Positions 13,453 through 25,579 of a stretch of 64,000 bases of DNA are shown in pieces. The stretch is from Neocallimastix lanati (nom. inval.) (taxonomy: Eukaryota > Neocallimastigomycota > Neocallimastigomycetes > Neocallimastigales > Neocallimastigaceae), in NCBI GenBank assembly GCA_016946835.1, contig JACVTC010000127.1, positions 1 to 64,000 of the forward strand. The letters run 5' to 3'. Positions within the stretch are counted from its first letter, which is position 1, and each line of letters starts with the position of its first letter. The position numbers and the translations under genes were made by a program. The notes below the pieces were generated by a model that was not told where the DNA came from, made no database searches, and was given only the letters and a program-made list of their open reading frames with translations.

Positions 13453-14601
13453 TTAAATTAAAAAATACTTTCGAAGAATATCAACTATATCTGATGAAAC
13501 GTTATATTCATTAATTAAATTCAAAATTTCACTTTTGCTTGAATATAAACAATGAAGAATATAATTATTGTTTTTCAAAAATGTTTCTAATTTTAAATTA
13601 TTATTATTTTTTATTAGTTCAACTATTTTTAATTTTTTATTTATTATAATGGTTTCATTTTCATTAATTGCATACTCTTTACTAAATGGAAATGTGTTTT
13701 CATTGTTTATAATAAAATTAAAAAAATCATAAAATGATTTTTTATTAAAATTTCTATCAAAATAATTCAAATAAAAAAGAATAAAATCCTTAAATGATCT
13801 TGTTTTTTCTGTACCATAATATTTATAAAGATATTCTACTTTCTTGTAATCTTTCCTGTCTAAATATTTCAAATATAATTCCATTGGGATTTCAATTTTA
13901 TTTATTTCATTATTAACCCTATGGTTAAATTTTCTTTTTGAAATTCCAGCTTTATTTTTATATAAATTAAGTAGATATTTTATAAAATTTATATCAAAAA
14001 CAAAGTTTTCTAAGCACTTTTTAATATATTTAAATTCAAAATTGCTGAGTCGTTCAATTTTAAATTTTTTTAAACTAAAGCCATTTTTTAAGAGAAAATT
14101 TAATTTTCTCATAGTTAATAAATTTTCTTCTCTTAAAATTTCTAAAATATATTTACCATTTATTTTGAAATACATGTCAGCTCCTTTATTAATTAAAAAT
14201 TCAACTGATTGAAAATCAGAAAATTCTAATGATACTAAAAGTGGTGATTTTACATTATTATTTGAATCCATTAAAACTTCTAAACTATTTTGATAATTTA
14301 CAATAGTTTCATCTTTGTGATTACTCATATCATATAAATGATATATATCTTTAACTACATAATTTAAAGTTTTATAATTACACCTGTTATAGATTAATTT
14401 TATAATATCGAAAGAGCAATTTAAACTTAAAGCCAAAGTAAGTAGATCGAAATTACTACTATTTAAAAAATAAAGAGGAGTTTCTAAACTATTAATAAAA
14501 TCTTTTAATTTATCAATATTATTCCTATTAAGTAATACTAAAATTAATTTCTGTTTTTCTGAAAGAATATCATTTGTTTTCATTATTTTCATTCTTTTCA
14601 T
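13453..14601 (-). CDS. Ankyrin-repeat-type protein, 382 aa
   Basis: The ORF starts with ATG at 14601 and has further in-frame Met codons at residues 4 and 7, so the exact start is uncertain. Residues about 119-150 give an ankyrin unit (SPLLVSLEFSDFQSVEFL, then NKGADMYFK), and residues 18-80 look like degenerate ankyrin helices of the kind seen in large lineage-specific families. The C-terminal half (NKIEIPMELYLKYLDRKDYK onward) aligns by eye with the EINIPF segment of the gene at 9152-10144, including the following helical stretch. No signal peptide or transmembrane segment is evident. Codon use is AAT/AAA/TTA-rich, like its neighbours. It is convergent with its paralogue, and the satellite array lies between their 3' ends. 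Function is unknown beyond likely protein binding. Confidence 0.77.
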   Translation of the reverse strand: MKRMKIMKTNDILSEKQKLILVLLNRNNIDKLKDFINSLETPLYFLNSSNFDLLTLALSLNCSFDIIKLIYNRCNYKTLNYVVKDIYHLYDMSNHKDETIVNYQNSLEVLMDSNNNVKSPLLVSLEFSDFQSVEFLINKGADMYFKINGKYILEILREENLLTMRKLNFLLKNGFSLKKFKIERLSNFEFKYIKKCLENFVFDINFIKYLLNLYKNKAGISKRKFNHRVNNEINKIEIPMELYLKYLDRKDYKKVEYLYKYYGTEKTRSFKDFILFYLNYFDRNFNKKSFYDFFNFIINNENTFPFSKEYAINENETIIINKKLKIVELIKNNNNLKLETFLKNNNYILHCLYSSKSEILNLINEYNVSSDIVDILRKYFLI

Positions 14602-17430
14602 AATTTAAAAAATATTATAATACTCTAATAGTGCTTTAATTATTAAAAAAGATATTTTATATATGATTATGATTTTACTTTTATGTATAAGTAATTAAAA
14701 AATTAAAAATATTTATATATATTAATATATAAAAATTATAGAATAAAGTGTAAAATAAAAAAATAAAAAAAAATTAACTTTCTTTTTAAAATGTATTAAT
14801 CTTAATTGATGTAAAATTTTAAAAAAATTTTTTAATATAAATCTTTTTTCTAAAATATAATATTTTTATTCAAAATATATTTATTTTTAAATAAATTTTT
14901 AATTACATAAAAGAAATAAAATAAAACAAAATTATTATTAATTACAAAAAAAAATTTAATAAAAAACTTTATTAACTTTAATTTTTCAATAATCAGTAAA
15001 TCTATTATACATATTTAAATATTTATAGTAAATGTTTTTTATATAATTTCTATTAAATAAATGATTAAATAAGTAAAAATAATATAAATAGTTTTATTGT
15101 TAAATTTCAGAATTATTTTATTTTAAATGCTAATATTATTAGTAAAGTATATATAATAATATATTAAGACGTTAAACATAATTTATCAGAATTTTAAAAA
15201 ATATTAATAAAAATTTATGGTTTTATATATATAATATCATATTAGGAATTTATCCTAATAAATATATATTTATTATGTTATTAATATGAATTTAGAAAAC
15301 AATAATAACTTATTTTTAACTAAATATTATAAAAAAAATATATTTATTAATACTTTTTATTTACAGGGAAAATAATATATATATTATGTAACAAAAAAAG
15401 TAAAAAATCTTTATTTATATTAAAAAATTTCAGTAAATTATTGAGTATAATTTTTTAACATTTTATCTATATTTTATATTTTTTAAAGTTTTAATTAAAT
15501 TAATGAATAAAAAATATTTAATAATTAAAAAAAATAATATATTATATAATATTTAAAAAAAAAACAAAATCCGAGAAATTTCATTTTTATATAATAGAAA
15601 ACATAAAAAATAAAAAATAAATAAAGTCAAGTTGAAACTAAAATCAAATATAAAATTAAAAATAAAATTACAAAAAAAAATAATACACATTTTATATAAT
15701 TAAATTAAAAATAATATTATATGAATATATATTTGAAACTAGTTTATATTATACTCAATAAATATTATCAATTAGAACAATTAAATAAAAATTAAAATTT
15801 TTTCTTAGATTATTATTTATATTTTTCAAAAAGAAAATTAATTTAAATTTTCCTAGAAAGATTAGATCCATATCTTTGTATATTGACATTCATTCTCTTT
15901 AATGTATTCCTCTCTTCATCCTAGTAATTATTTATAACTTTAATAATCTTAAATTTTTAAATTTTTTATTTTTTTTTTGTTTTTCATTCAACTTAATTAT
16001 TTCCTTATTTATTTTTTTTTTTTTTTTGATTTTTTCTTTTTTAAATATTTTATTAAATTTATTTTTATATTCAACTAATAATATATACGTAATTATTAAT
16101 ATTTTAATAATTTGTATCGCTTCTTTTTTTTAAAAATTATTTATAATATAAATAAAAACTTTATTTCATATTTAAGAGTCAATGACTTTTTTTATACAAA
16201 ATATAAAATATGGGTATCTAGAAGAGTTTAATTTTTTATAAATAACAAAAGTTTAAATCGAAAAAAAGAAAAGTGTATGAAATAAAATTAATAATATTCC
16301 TAAAAAGTTATTTTAACAATAAATGAAAAAATGTTTTAAATTGAAAAATTACTTTTATAAAATTAAAACTTGAAAAAAATCATTTTTATAAAACTTTTTA
16401 TATTAATATTAATCTAATATTCAGAAATTTAACCTTTTCTTGATTTCATATTTTCTTTATCTTCAATTACATATATCAACTTTATTCGTTTGATACGAGA
16501 TTAAAAATTAATAATATAAAATTTTATTTATAAATATTAGTAATACCATCTTTCGAAAAAATGATACTTCTAACTGATTTATCATGTCATTAATTAGTGG
16601 TATTTTATTATAAGAAAAGAAGGGAAATGGTGAGATATTGGAAAATTATACTGGAAGTATTAAAAATATGAATCGATATCCCTTTTTAACTTTAGTCTAG
16701 AGTACAAATTTTATATATATATATATATATATATAAAAGTATCTAATTTAATTTTACTATTTCTTTATTTCTTTATTTCTTAAATTATCCATTTATAAAT
16801 TTAATTTAAACATTTATATCTTTATTTATTTATTTATTTTAGAATTTAAATTTAGTCAATAAATATATAGAAGTTTCTTTCTTACAGATTGATAAATTCT
16901 ATATTTCTTTATATTTTAATTTATTTAACTTTTAGTAACTAAAATTTTTTAAAAAATTTTTTTAAAGTATTCAATCTTTAAAAAAATAAAAAAAAAGACA
17001 AAAAATAAAATAAACTTTTTTATAATTCTTTTTTTCTTTTATTTTTTTTTATTAGTAATCAAGATATATTGAATTTTTTTTTTACTTTCAATTTTTTATT
17101 TAATTAATAATCACTATTTATAGATTCTTATAATTTCAATTTATTATTAATTAGTAATAGATAAAAAAAAGATAAGTTAATAAAAGAATAATTATTAATT
17201 CTATTTTTAATATCAAGTAACAAATAATTAAAAAAATAAATAATTTTCAATATTTATATTTTAAGAAAATCAATATAATAGTTTTAATAGTAAGATTTTT
17301 ATACATCATTTATTATTATTTCTACTCACAAACTATTTTTACTGAATTTGATAGCAATGATTAAAAGTAAGTATTTCTCCTCCCTTTATAAATACAAATT
17401 ATTTTTATCTTATAGATAATATAAATAAGA
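14602..17430. other. AT-rich intergenic DNA, no gene seen
   Basis: About 2.8 kb of A/T-rich sequence with a short (AT)n run near 16713-16735. Short less AT-biased patches (about 15855-15930 and 16560-16690) could be old transposon debris but could not be assigned. Confidence 0.5.
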
Positions 17431-17800
17431 TAATTCCTCACTCTGGCCCTGAGAGGGGGTGCACAATTACTGTTATTAAATATATCTACGAAAGGAATTC
17501 CTATTGTATGGGTTTAAGTTGTTAAGATAAATTCTAATTAATATACAATTACCAAGCAAGCTAGTACAAATTTCATTGGGTTAGGTTATATTAACCTCGA
17601 CTTGAAAGGGAAGTTAGGCACTGGAGAAACACTCTGAGAAAAAAATATATATATTAGAAAATTCTCAATAATATTTTAAATGACAGAGCGCCAATTGCTT
17701 GAACACTCAGAAAGACCGTCTAATAGGGATAATTTTCATAATTGGAAATCATATGGAAGTGTTGTGACTACCTAAATATTCTAAAAGGTGGTGAAACTCG
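17431..17800. other. Mixed-composition island of unknown nature
   Basis: About 370 bp of visibly more GC-rich, high-complexity sequence inside A/T-rich DNA. It contains a GAGAGGGGGTG run near 17452 and small self-complementary elements (GGTTATATTAACC near 17586, and CTACC paired with GGTGG across about 17770-17795). All frames are closed. It lies just beyond the C-terminal end of a decayed copia element. It might be LTR or leader debris or a structured RNA; neither could be confirmed. Confidence 0.35.
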
Positions 17801-17899
17801 AAACTAAAAAAAATGAAAAAATATATAATTACTTATTTTTATGTCATTCTTACGGACAAAAATATTATTTTTTACACTTTTATTTTACTATATTATTAA

Positions 17900-19070
17900 A
17901 TTTATAAATACCTTTGATTATCAATAAATAGAGTCTATTTTTCATAAATAATATTCTTCATAGATTATTCCTTTCTAGTAATTCTTACTCCTTAAAATTT
18001 AAGTTTAAATTATAATCTTTTAATTGTCGACTTTGTGGTAGACACAATTTTTTAGAAATATCAATAAAAATATTTTTCAGGAATTTCGTTAATCCATCTA
18101 CTAAATTACTTCTATATTTAACCTAATGCTGTTTAATCTTATTTTACATTATAAATTACTTTATATAATAAAATCTGAATATTTTTCAAACGTTCTCTTA
18201 ATTTTCCATTGTGAATTCCTTTTGATTTTCTGACTGCTTTATTGACAGAAAAAATAAAGTCAAGTCCTGTACATATTGATAAGTACAAGATCTAGGAGTC
18301 TTCCAATATATAGTTTCATTTATACTTTTTTTTTTTTGTTTTCTTAACTTCTTTATTTTCTAATGATTTCATATACTCAAAAGTTAATTGATTTTTAAAA
18401 ATATTATAGCTATATAATAAATCAAATTGAATATTTATTTTAGTTTAATTTAATCATTTCTCATATCTTCATTAATATAATAGACATATCATGAATTCAA
18501 CATCTTCAATTTCTTTTATTTTAAGCTTTTATTTTTTAAATTTTATATTTTTTGTTATTAATTTCTTTATTTTTATAAGATATCAGTACATTATCTATAT
18601 ATACTCTAAGAATACAATTAATAATATTTTGAATTCTTTATTTATAGATAAAACTTTACTAATTGTTTAAATATCAGGTTTATATAGAAATTATTTGATT
18701 CATTATTCAATTCTTTTTCTGCTTGGCTTAAATCCATATATAGCCTTAAAAATTTTTTATTAAAATCTGGATGTCTTTCAGGCGGTTTCATGTATACTTC
18801 TTCAGTGAGATTTGGATTTAGGAAGGCTACAATAATATCAATTTATTTTATTTTGAATCCTTTTTTTGAATGATTAATTTAAATGATGAACTTCTCTTTC
18901 AAAATTATTTTGAAAAAATATTTGTGGCCTTTAAAAAAAAATATTATCAATATATATTTTATTGAAGTTTAATTATCTGAAAATGTAAAATAAAAGGACT
19001 TGATTTAGATTCAATATATTCTTTATTACTCCAACATTACCTTCCAAAATAAACTGGTAGATTTTACTTC
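17900..19070 (-). pseudogene. Decayed Ty1/copia pol (RT to C-terminus)
   Basis: In minus-strand frames with many stops and shifts, the segment near 18740-18860 reads as copia reverse transcriptase (AFLNPNLTEEVYMKPPERHP, then DFNKKFLRL). Near 18590 comes an active-site-like segment (YIDNVLIS in place of YVDDVLIS). Near 18070-18110 lies the C-terminal VDGLTKFLKN motif typical of copia RNase H ends. The order RT, active site, C-terminus is correct for one minus-strand element. No gag or integrase was recognised and no frame is open, so this is an inactive relic. Confidence 0.72.
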
Positions 19071-19075
19071 ATAAT

Positions 19076-19418
19076 TGTTGGATTAGGTTCATTGTTTTTA
19101 GAAGAAATAAAAAAAATTTATTCATAATAATATAAAAAATTTTCAGTAATAATAAATTTGTAAAGTATTAGCTACATTATAATTATACATTATTCATTGT
19201 AATATTAATACGCCACTATAAGTCACATTATGAATACATTAGTTATTAGATAGTTATTAAATAGTTATTATAAATCTTATTTATTATATTTTGATAAACT
19301 TTAATATTCTTTATTATGTAATATTTATATAATTAAATATAAATAAATAAAAGCCATATTAACTATAAATAATCATAATTGAGATTGTGAGATTTCAGTT
19401 ACATTTACATTCTTAACA
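19076..19418. mobile_element. LTR-like block (TGTTG...TTAACA), probably copia
   Basis: A 343-bp block begins TGTTGGATTAGG and ends CATTCTTAACA, giving the TGTT...AACA termini usual for copia LTRs. It directly abuts the decayed minus-strand copia pol, where a 5' LTR could sit if gag and integrase were lost. It shares ATACGCCACTAT with the copia-LTR-like region near 28700 (there in reverse complement). The flanks ATAAT and AAATT are not a clear target duplication. No second copy was found beside it, so the call is tentative. Confidence 0.45.
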
Positions 19419-19759
19419 AAATTTTATATTAGTATAAATTTTATATATAAATATTAGAAAAGTATATATAAATATTAGAAAAGTATATATTAATAATATA
19501 AAAAAATATAAATAAATATTATAGTATATAATTCAATTGGTAAATAAATTATAATATATTACACTTGAAATTTTAAAATAAAAGTTTATAAAATGAATTT
19601 ATAATAAAAAAAAAATTAAAAAAAAAATTAAATTAAATTAAATTAAATTAAATTAAATTAAATTAAAAACTTGATTAAAAATTTAATTAAAATTATAATT
19701 AAAATTTTAATTAAAATTTTAATTTTAAAAAATTTTTTTTTTTTTTTTGGTTTTTTATA

Positions 19760-20240
19760 ATAATAAAAGTTAAAACAGTTATAATATAAAAGCTGATAAT
19801 ATGAAAGATAATGATGAAATGAGAAATTACATTAGTAATAATAATTAAGATTATAAAGTCAAATACTATGATTTATATAGTATAATAAATTATATTAATG
19901 AAATAATTAAAAAGATAGAATTAGAGAATGTTTTTTCTTCAAAATTTAATAAATTCTTTAAAGAAATATTTATAAATTTTGATTATATTGGAAAGTGAAA
20001 TATAAATTTTCTACTTAAAAATAGGTGTATTGAAAAGAAAATATCAAAATTAAAAAATTATGAAATATTAACGAAAGATTATATAAATAAATATAGAGAA
20101 ATTATTTGGATATTATTAATTAAAAATAGTTATTTAATATATGTTATTACCAGTAATAATTACTGTATTTCAGGGGTAAGAAAGTTAAAAATAAAGACTA
20201 ATGATGTTGGAAAATTAATATTTAAAATTATTTTATAAAA
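19760..20240 (+). pseudogene. Truncated copy of the AAA-ATPase-like gene (internal segment)
   Basis: With in-frame stops near 19845 and 19996, the translation follows residues about 388-540 of the intact gene at 20729: it starts at the end of the Asn tract (NIKADNM) and includes VKYYDL, FSSKFN, EIFINFDYI, REIIW and KTNDVGK. It begins after a T-rich tract and ends at a stop near 20238, 490 bp upstream of the intact gene. It lacks both P-loop modules, so it is a partial duplication or the remains of a degraded tandem copy. Confidence 0.85.
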
Positions 20241-20728
20241 ATAATCTCAACAAAAATCAATTTTTTATATTAATAACAAAAAAATTTTATATTTATTTAT
20301 TTTTTTTTTTATTATTATTTTTAAAAATAATATTAATTGATATTTTTGATTATTTTTTATTAATTCAGAAGGAGAAAAAGTTAACTTATCTTTTAAATGG
20401 TCATAAATAAATTAAATTATATATCTAAAAATAAAAATTTTTTTATATGGACATAAGTTTTGTTATGACCAAATTATTTTTAAATATATATTTATATATA
20501 AAAGGAGGTAATAATTTTTTTTACTTTCAGTTTTAATATTATTTATTTTATCAGTTTCAAGACTTAATCTTTTTTTTTTTTTTTTTTTTCAATTTGAGAA
20601 AGTTTTGAATTCTAATTTTTATTATCTATATTATTATTGGTATTAGTATTTCATATAAAAAGTTTTAATAATATTTTATATAATTTTTTATTAAATCAAA
20701 AAAAAAAAAAAAAAAAAAATATTTTTAA
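20241..20728. other. Upstream region of the AAA-ATPase-like gene
   Basis: A/T-rich, with T runs near 20569-20589 and an A run at 20699-20718 just before the start codon, a common 5'-flank composition here. An 80-bp stretch at about 20399-20477 is bounded by GGTCATAA and TTATGACC in opposite orientation, and could be a tiny inverted-repeat element. Confidence 0.4.
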
Positions 20729-21758
20729 ATGTCTGAAAGTAAATTAAAACGAGTAACTGAAAATGAAAATCAGGATTTCACAGTAGAACCTCCAAATAAA
20801 AAAAGGAAAGAAAGTAGTGATTTATTAAAAAAGTTTAAATGTAAATATTTTTATATTGATAAATCCTTATTAATAAAAGAATTTTTACAGAATGATTCAA
20901 AAATAGTATGTATTACTAGACCCTCTGGATATGGAAAGACCACTAATTTAATTATGTTGCGTTATTTTTTTGAAATGAATTATGAAAACATAAAAGAAAA
21001 TGAATTTCAAAATCTTCAAAATAAAAAATATTTTGAAAATTTATTAATAAGTAAAGAAAAGGAAGATGACCAAACCTACCTTGATAAATATCAAGGTAAA
21101 TATCCAGTAATTTACCTTGATTTTAGTTCTGACTTTGAAATAGAAAAAACTTTTGAAGCAACTATTGAAAATTTTAAAACATTTATTAAAAAATTGTTTA
21201 GAAGTTATAAAAACATTAATTTAAAAAATTTAGATAAATATGATAAAGAACAATGGGAAAATTTTCAAAATGGTACTTTTTCAATATCTGAATTAAAAGA
21301 ATCAATTTCTTTTTTATGTTTAAGTTTAAATAAAGCATTCAATAAAAAAATAATATTATTAATAGATAACTATGATTCACCCATATTAAACACTATAAAT
21401 ACTAATAATGAATTTTATAAATTTTATGAAGAAGTCTTTTTGGAGATATTTAATCAAGATAAGCGTCATCATTATTTATTTAAAACATTCATTACAGGAA
21501 ATTTAAATGTAAATGAAGATAGTTTTAAAGAAATAAATTTAATAAATAACTCTATAATAGATGGTAAATATAAAGAATATTTTAATATAACCGATTCTGA
21601 AATGAAAAAACTTATATCCATATTTAAATTAAACAATGAAATTTTTGATAAATATGGTTATTATGGTATAAATGAATTATCAACTACAAATTCAAAAAAT
21701 ATTAATATTACAAATGAAATAAATATTATCTTTTCATCAAATTTAACTCATTTTATTG

Positions 21759-21848
<90 letters not shown>

Positions 21849-24322
21849 GTAATAATAATAATAATAGTAATAATAATAATAAAAGTAATAACAGAAATAA
21901 TATAAAAGCTGATAATATGAATGATAATGATAAAGTGGATAAATACATTGATAATAATAATAAAGATTGTAAAGTTAAATATTATGATTTGCGTAGTGTA
22001 TTGAATTATATTAATGGAAAAATTGAAAAGACAGAAATTGTGAATGATTTTTCTTCCAAATTTAATACATTCTTTAATGAAATATTTATAAATTTTGATT
22101 ACATTATGATTAAAGATATTATTTTTCTACTTAAAAATGAGTGTATTGTAAAGAAAATTCCAATATTAATGAATTATGAAATGTTAAAGAAAGATTATAT
22201 AGAAAAACATCGAGAAATTATTTGGACTTTATTAGTTGAATATGGTTATTTAATTTATGATTATAGGACTATTACAGCAAAATTTGATTTTAAAGTAGTA
22301 AAATTAGAAATAAGGACTAATGATGTTAGCGAATTTATTAAAAATAAACTTTCATCATGGAAACAAAATTTATGTAAAGATGAAATAATAAAAAATGCAA
22401 TTGACTCATTGACACATAATTATGATGAAGAAAGGATTATAGAATTCCTAAAAGATAAAATAAAAAGCAATTTAGGTTACGGTACCGGTTATGATTATTA
22501 TGAGAATGAATTTTTAGATAAATATTACAGTATAATTTATTCATTGTTAAGTCTAAGTGATGAATGTGAAGTTGTTACCAAAAAAAAATTTAATGAAAAT
22601 GATAATATTCGTGAATTATTAATTATTCCTAAGAAAAATCTTAAATCTAATAATAATAAAAATGATATTGTTTATATTATAATTAATTATAACGATATTG
22701 TTAAAGAAGGATGTATTGAAGCTTTAGATTACAACGAAAATTTAGAATTTGATGATATTAAATTAAAAGAGAAATATGATAAAATCATTAAATTTGGAAT
22801 AGCCTTTTATGAAGAAATTTGTGATGTAATTTACGAAATAAATTATGGAAATAGTTTTAAAAAAAAAGAAATGCAAAAAGAAATATATACAGGGGAAGAA
22901 TTCCAATATGCTTCAAATAAAAATTTTTATTTAATTGATAAAACGAAAATGATATCAAAATTAATTAACTGTAAAGGAATTATTGCCTATTTGATCACAC
23001 GACCAAGACGATTTGGGAAAAGTTTAAATTTAAGTATGATTAAAAAATTTTTTGAAAAGCCGATAAATGAAAAAGAAAATGAAAATAAGAAATTTGTATT
23101 TGATGGCTTAGAAGTAAGTAAAGATAGAAAAAATATGAGACATTTTCGCAAATATCCTGTAATTTATTTAAATTTTAAGGGTATACAAGGCAATAATTTT
23201 AAAGAAATAAAGAATTTCCTAATAGATATAATATCTACATTATTTAAAAATATGCGAAATAAAATCGAGTTTGAAAAATTGGGCGATTTAGATAAAATAA
23301 ATTGGATTAAAATAGAAAATAAAAATAATACAATGTTATTAAGTAGTTCTCTTTCATTTATGTGTAGTTGTTTAAAAAAATTTTATAAAAGAAGATGTAT
23401 TATTTTAATCGATGAATATGACAAAGTTCTTATTAATTCCAAAAGAGTTAATGTTTTTGATAAAGTACAACCTATTATAGAAGGTATATTTTCATCAACA
23501 TTTAAAAAAAATACTAATCTGTATTTTGGAGTAATAACAGGTTGTTATTCTTTTGGATTAAGTAGTTCAAATTCAGGAGCTAATAATATCACAAAGTGTA
23601 CACTTCTTAATGATTTGTATTTTAGTGATTGCTATGGATTTACAGAAGACGAATTAAAAAACGTATTATCCAATTTTAATATTTCTGATAGCAAAGAAAA
23701 AAGTGACGATATAGAAGATGGAATTAAAGAAAGACTTAAAAAAAAATATGGTGGATATTCTTGTGTTTCAAATATAGGTATTATTAAAAATATTTATAAT
23801 CCATATTCTGTAATGAAATTCGTTCAAAAAAATAAAAATAAACGTGATAATTTTGAATTATCTAATTATTGGATTTATTCAGAGAAAAACGAAAAATTAA
23901 AAAATTTTCTTAAAAATAGTAATTTTAATTTTAATGTGAAATTTTTAAACTTATTATGTGGTAAAATAGTTGACCTATCATTTGATAAATATTCCCCAAT
24001 TGAATATAATTATTTAAAAAAAGATAATTCATATAAAGACATCTGGAAAGTTTTATTTTTTTCTGGTTATTTAACAGTAGCAGATGAAAAAAAATATAAA
24101 GAAAACATCAAAAATATGAATGATAAAATGATAAAAGTTACATCAAATGAATCTAAATTAATGGAAATAGATTCAAAAGAAATTCAATCCTATAAAAATA
24201 ATTTACTTGAAAAAAAGGAATCGAATGATATAATATATTTTAAAATTCCAAATCAAGAAGTTTTAGAATACTTACATCATTTAATTGATGAATTAAATAA
24301 CAAAAAAAGTAAAAAAATATAA
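20729..24322 (+). CDS. Tandem AAA-ATPase-like protein, 1197 aa
   Basis: Begins at ATG (MSESKLKRVTENENQ) after a poly-A tract. Two AAA-ATPase-like modules (the family with TRPRRFGKS P-loops usually coupled to a PD-(D/E)XK nuclease) follow one another. Module 1 has YFIDKS-like entry, Walker A-like RPSGYGKT (about residues 64-71) and Walker B-like IILLIDNYD (about 208-216). Module 2 starts near residue 720 (EEFQYASNKNFYLIDKTKM), with Walker A RPRRFGKS (about 758-765) and Walker B CIILIDEYD (about 890-898). Module 1 thus deviates in the P-loop and has Asn where module 2 has the usual acidic residue, suggesting that module 2 is the better candidate for ATP hydrolysis. An almost pure Asn tract encoded by (AAT)n spans residues about 344-391. 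The N-terminus has a basic patch (KKKRKES) that could be a nuclear signal. The frame stops at 24322, but nuclease-like sequence follows in broken frames, so the protein probably lost its C-terminal domain. ATPase chemistry is inferred from motifs. The biological role of the family in fungi is not known to me. Confidence 0.85.
21757..21897 (+). repeat. (AAT)n microsatellite coding poly-Asn
   Basis: A nearly uninterrupted AAT run with occasional AGT and AAA codons lies inside the AAA-ATPase-like gene. It is in frame and encodes Asn with scattered Ser and Lys. It falls between the two ATPase modules, where length variation would probably be tolerated. The truncated copy upstream begins exactly at the end of this tract. 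Confidence 0.95.
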
Positions 24323-24921
24323 ATCTAAGAAAAAGACTCCTATTCAGTAAATGATATTCTAAATGAATTTATTATAAAAAAAAAAAAAATTAAAAAAAAA
24401 ATTAAAAGTAATTAATGAAAATTTAAGTAAATATCTATCAATATTTTAGTTCACGTCATTTCGTCATTTACCTATTAGTAACAAAAGGAAATCAAAGAAA
24501 TCAAAGAAAACTACGGAATCGACAGAATCGACGGAAAGTTCACCTCCTGAACATTTTTATCAACTATTTTTAATGCAGTTGTTTTTTTAATCTTAATGTT
24601 AAAGGTTTAGCCGCAGAACAAGAAAGTGGACACGGTATAATTGATATAGGTTTTCCTAATGAAAAAGTAAAAGATAAATATATTATAATTGAAATTAAAG
24701 TACCCAAGAGCGATGACAAGAACTCTTTGAGTGAAGCATGTAAAATAGCCATAAACCAAATTGAAAAAAAAAAATATGATGAAAAATTTAAATTTAATGA
24801 TTTTAAAAGTATTATAAAGTATGGTATGGCTTTTTTTAGAAAAAAATGCCTTATTGAAATGAAAGTGAATGATGAAAATATAAAAGAGTATGAAGATAAT
24901 GAAGATGATAATAAAATTTAA
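24323..24921 (+). pseudogene. Decayed PD-(D/E)XK nuclease tail of the AAA-ATPase-like gene
   Basis: After the stop at 24322, a continuation typical of this family is visible in shifting frames: a SVNDILNEF-like segment near 24347, a KRKSKKSKKTTES and SSPPEHFYQLF segment at about 24484-24570, then, beyond a frame change in the T run near 24585, GLAAEQESGHGIIDI followed by KYIIIEIKVPK (about 24605-24705). The Asp of GIIDI and the Glu and Lys of EIK fit the PD-(D/E)XK catalytic pattern. It ends with SEACKIAINQIEKKKYDEKF and IIKYGMAFFRKKCLIEMKV, stopping at 24921. The 24727-24921 part remains open. The gaps are probably small indels, so the nuclease domain is uncoupled from the ATPase. An intron joining them is possible but no convincing splice pair was seen. 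Confidence 0.75.
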
Positions 24922-25480
24922 AGGTAAAACTAATAATAAAAATAATAATAGAAATAATAATAAAAAATATTATAATGCAAAAAAAAAAAAATTAAAAAAA
25001 ATAAGCAAACATTAAGAATATCTAATTTATATAATTTTTTTTTTTTTAATAAATAAATAGATAAATAATAAATAGATAAATAATAAATAGATAATTAATA
25101 ATTAATAATAAATAATTAATAAATAATAATTAATAAATAAAATTAATAATAATTGAATAATTGAATATTATTAATAATTGAATAATTAAATAATAAATAA
25201 TAAATAATAATATTAAGACAAAATATTTTATAAATTTATTTTTATTTTAATAATAATTATTATTTATTTTATTAATAGTTTTTTAAAATTCAACATTTTA
25301 TATTTTATTTTAATTAAATAATAATAAATAAATATATTAAAATTATTTTATAAAAAAAAAATTATCATCATATAATTGAAAAGTTTTTACTTTTTTTTTT
25401 ATTATTATTATTATTAATTTTTTTTTTATTATTAATTTTTTTTTTATTATTAATTTTTTTTTTATTATTAATTTTTTTTA

Positions 25481-25513
<33 letters not shown>

Positions 25514-25543
25514 TGGTATTTTTCAGTTAAAAATTATAAAAAG

Positions 25544-25579
<36 letters not shown>

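Noticed and set aside
17431-17800. Group I or group II intron
   Set aside because: AATTGCTTGAA resembles one group I element, but the partner core elements and a domain V-like hairpin were not found.
21748-21948. Minus-strand poly-Leu open frame
   Set aside because: Shadow of the poly-Asn tract in the AAA-ATPase-like gene.
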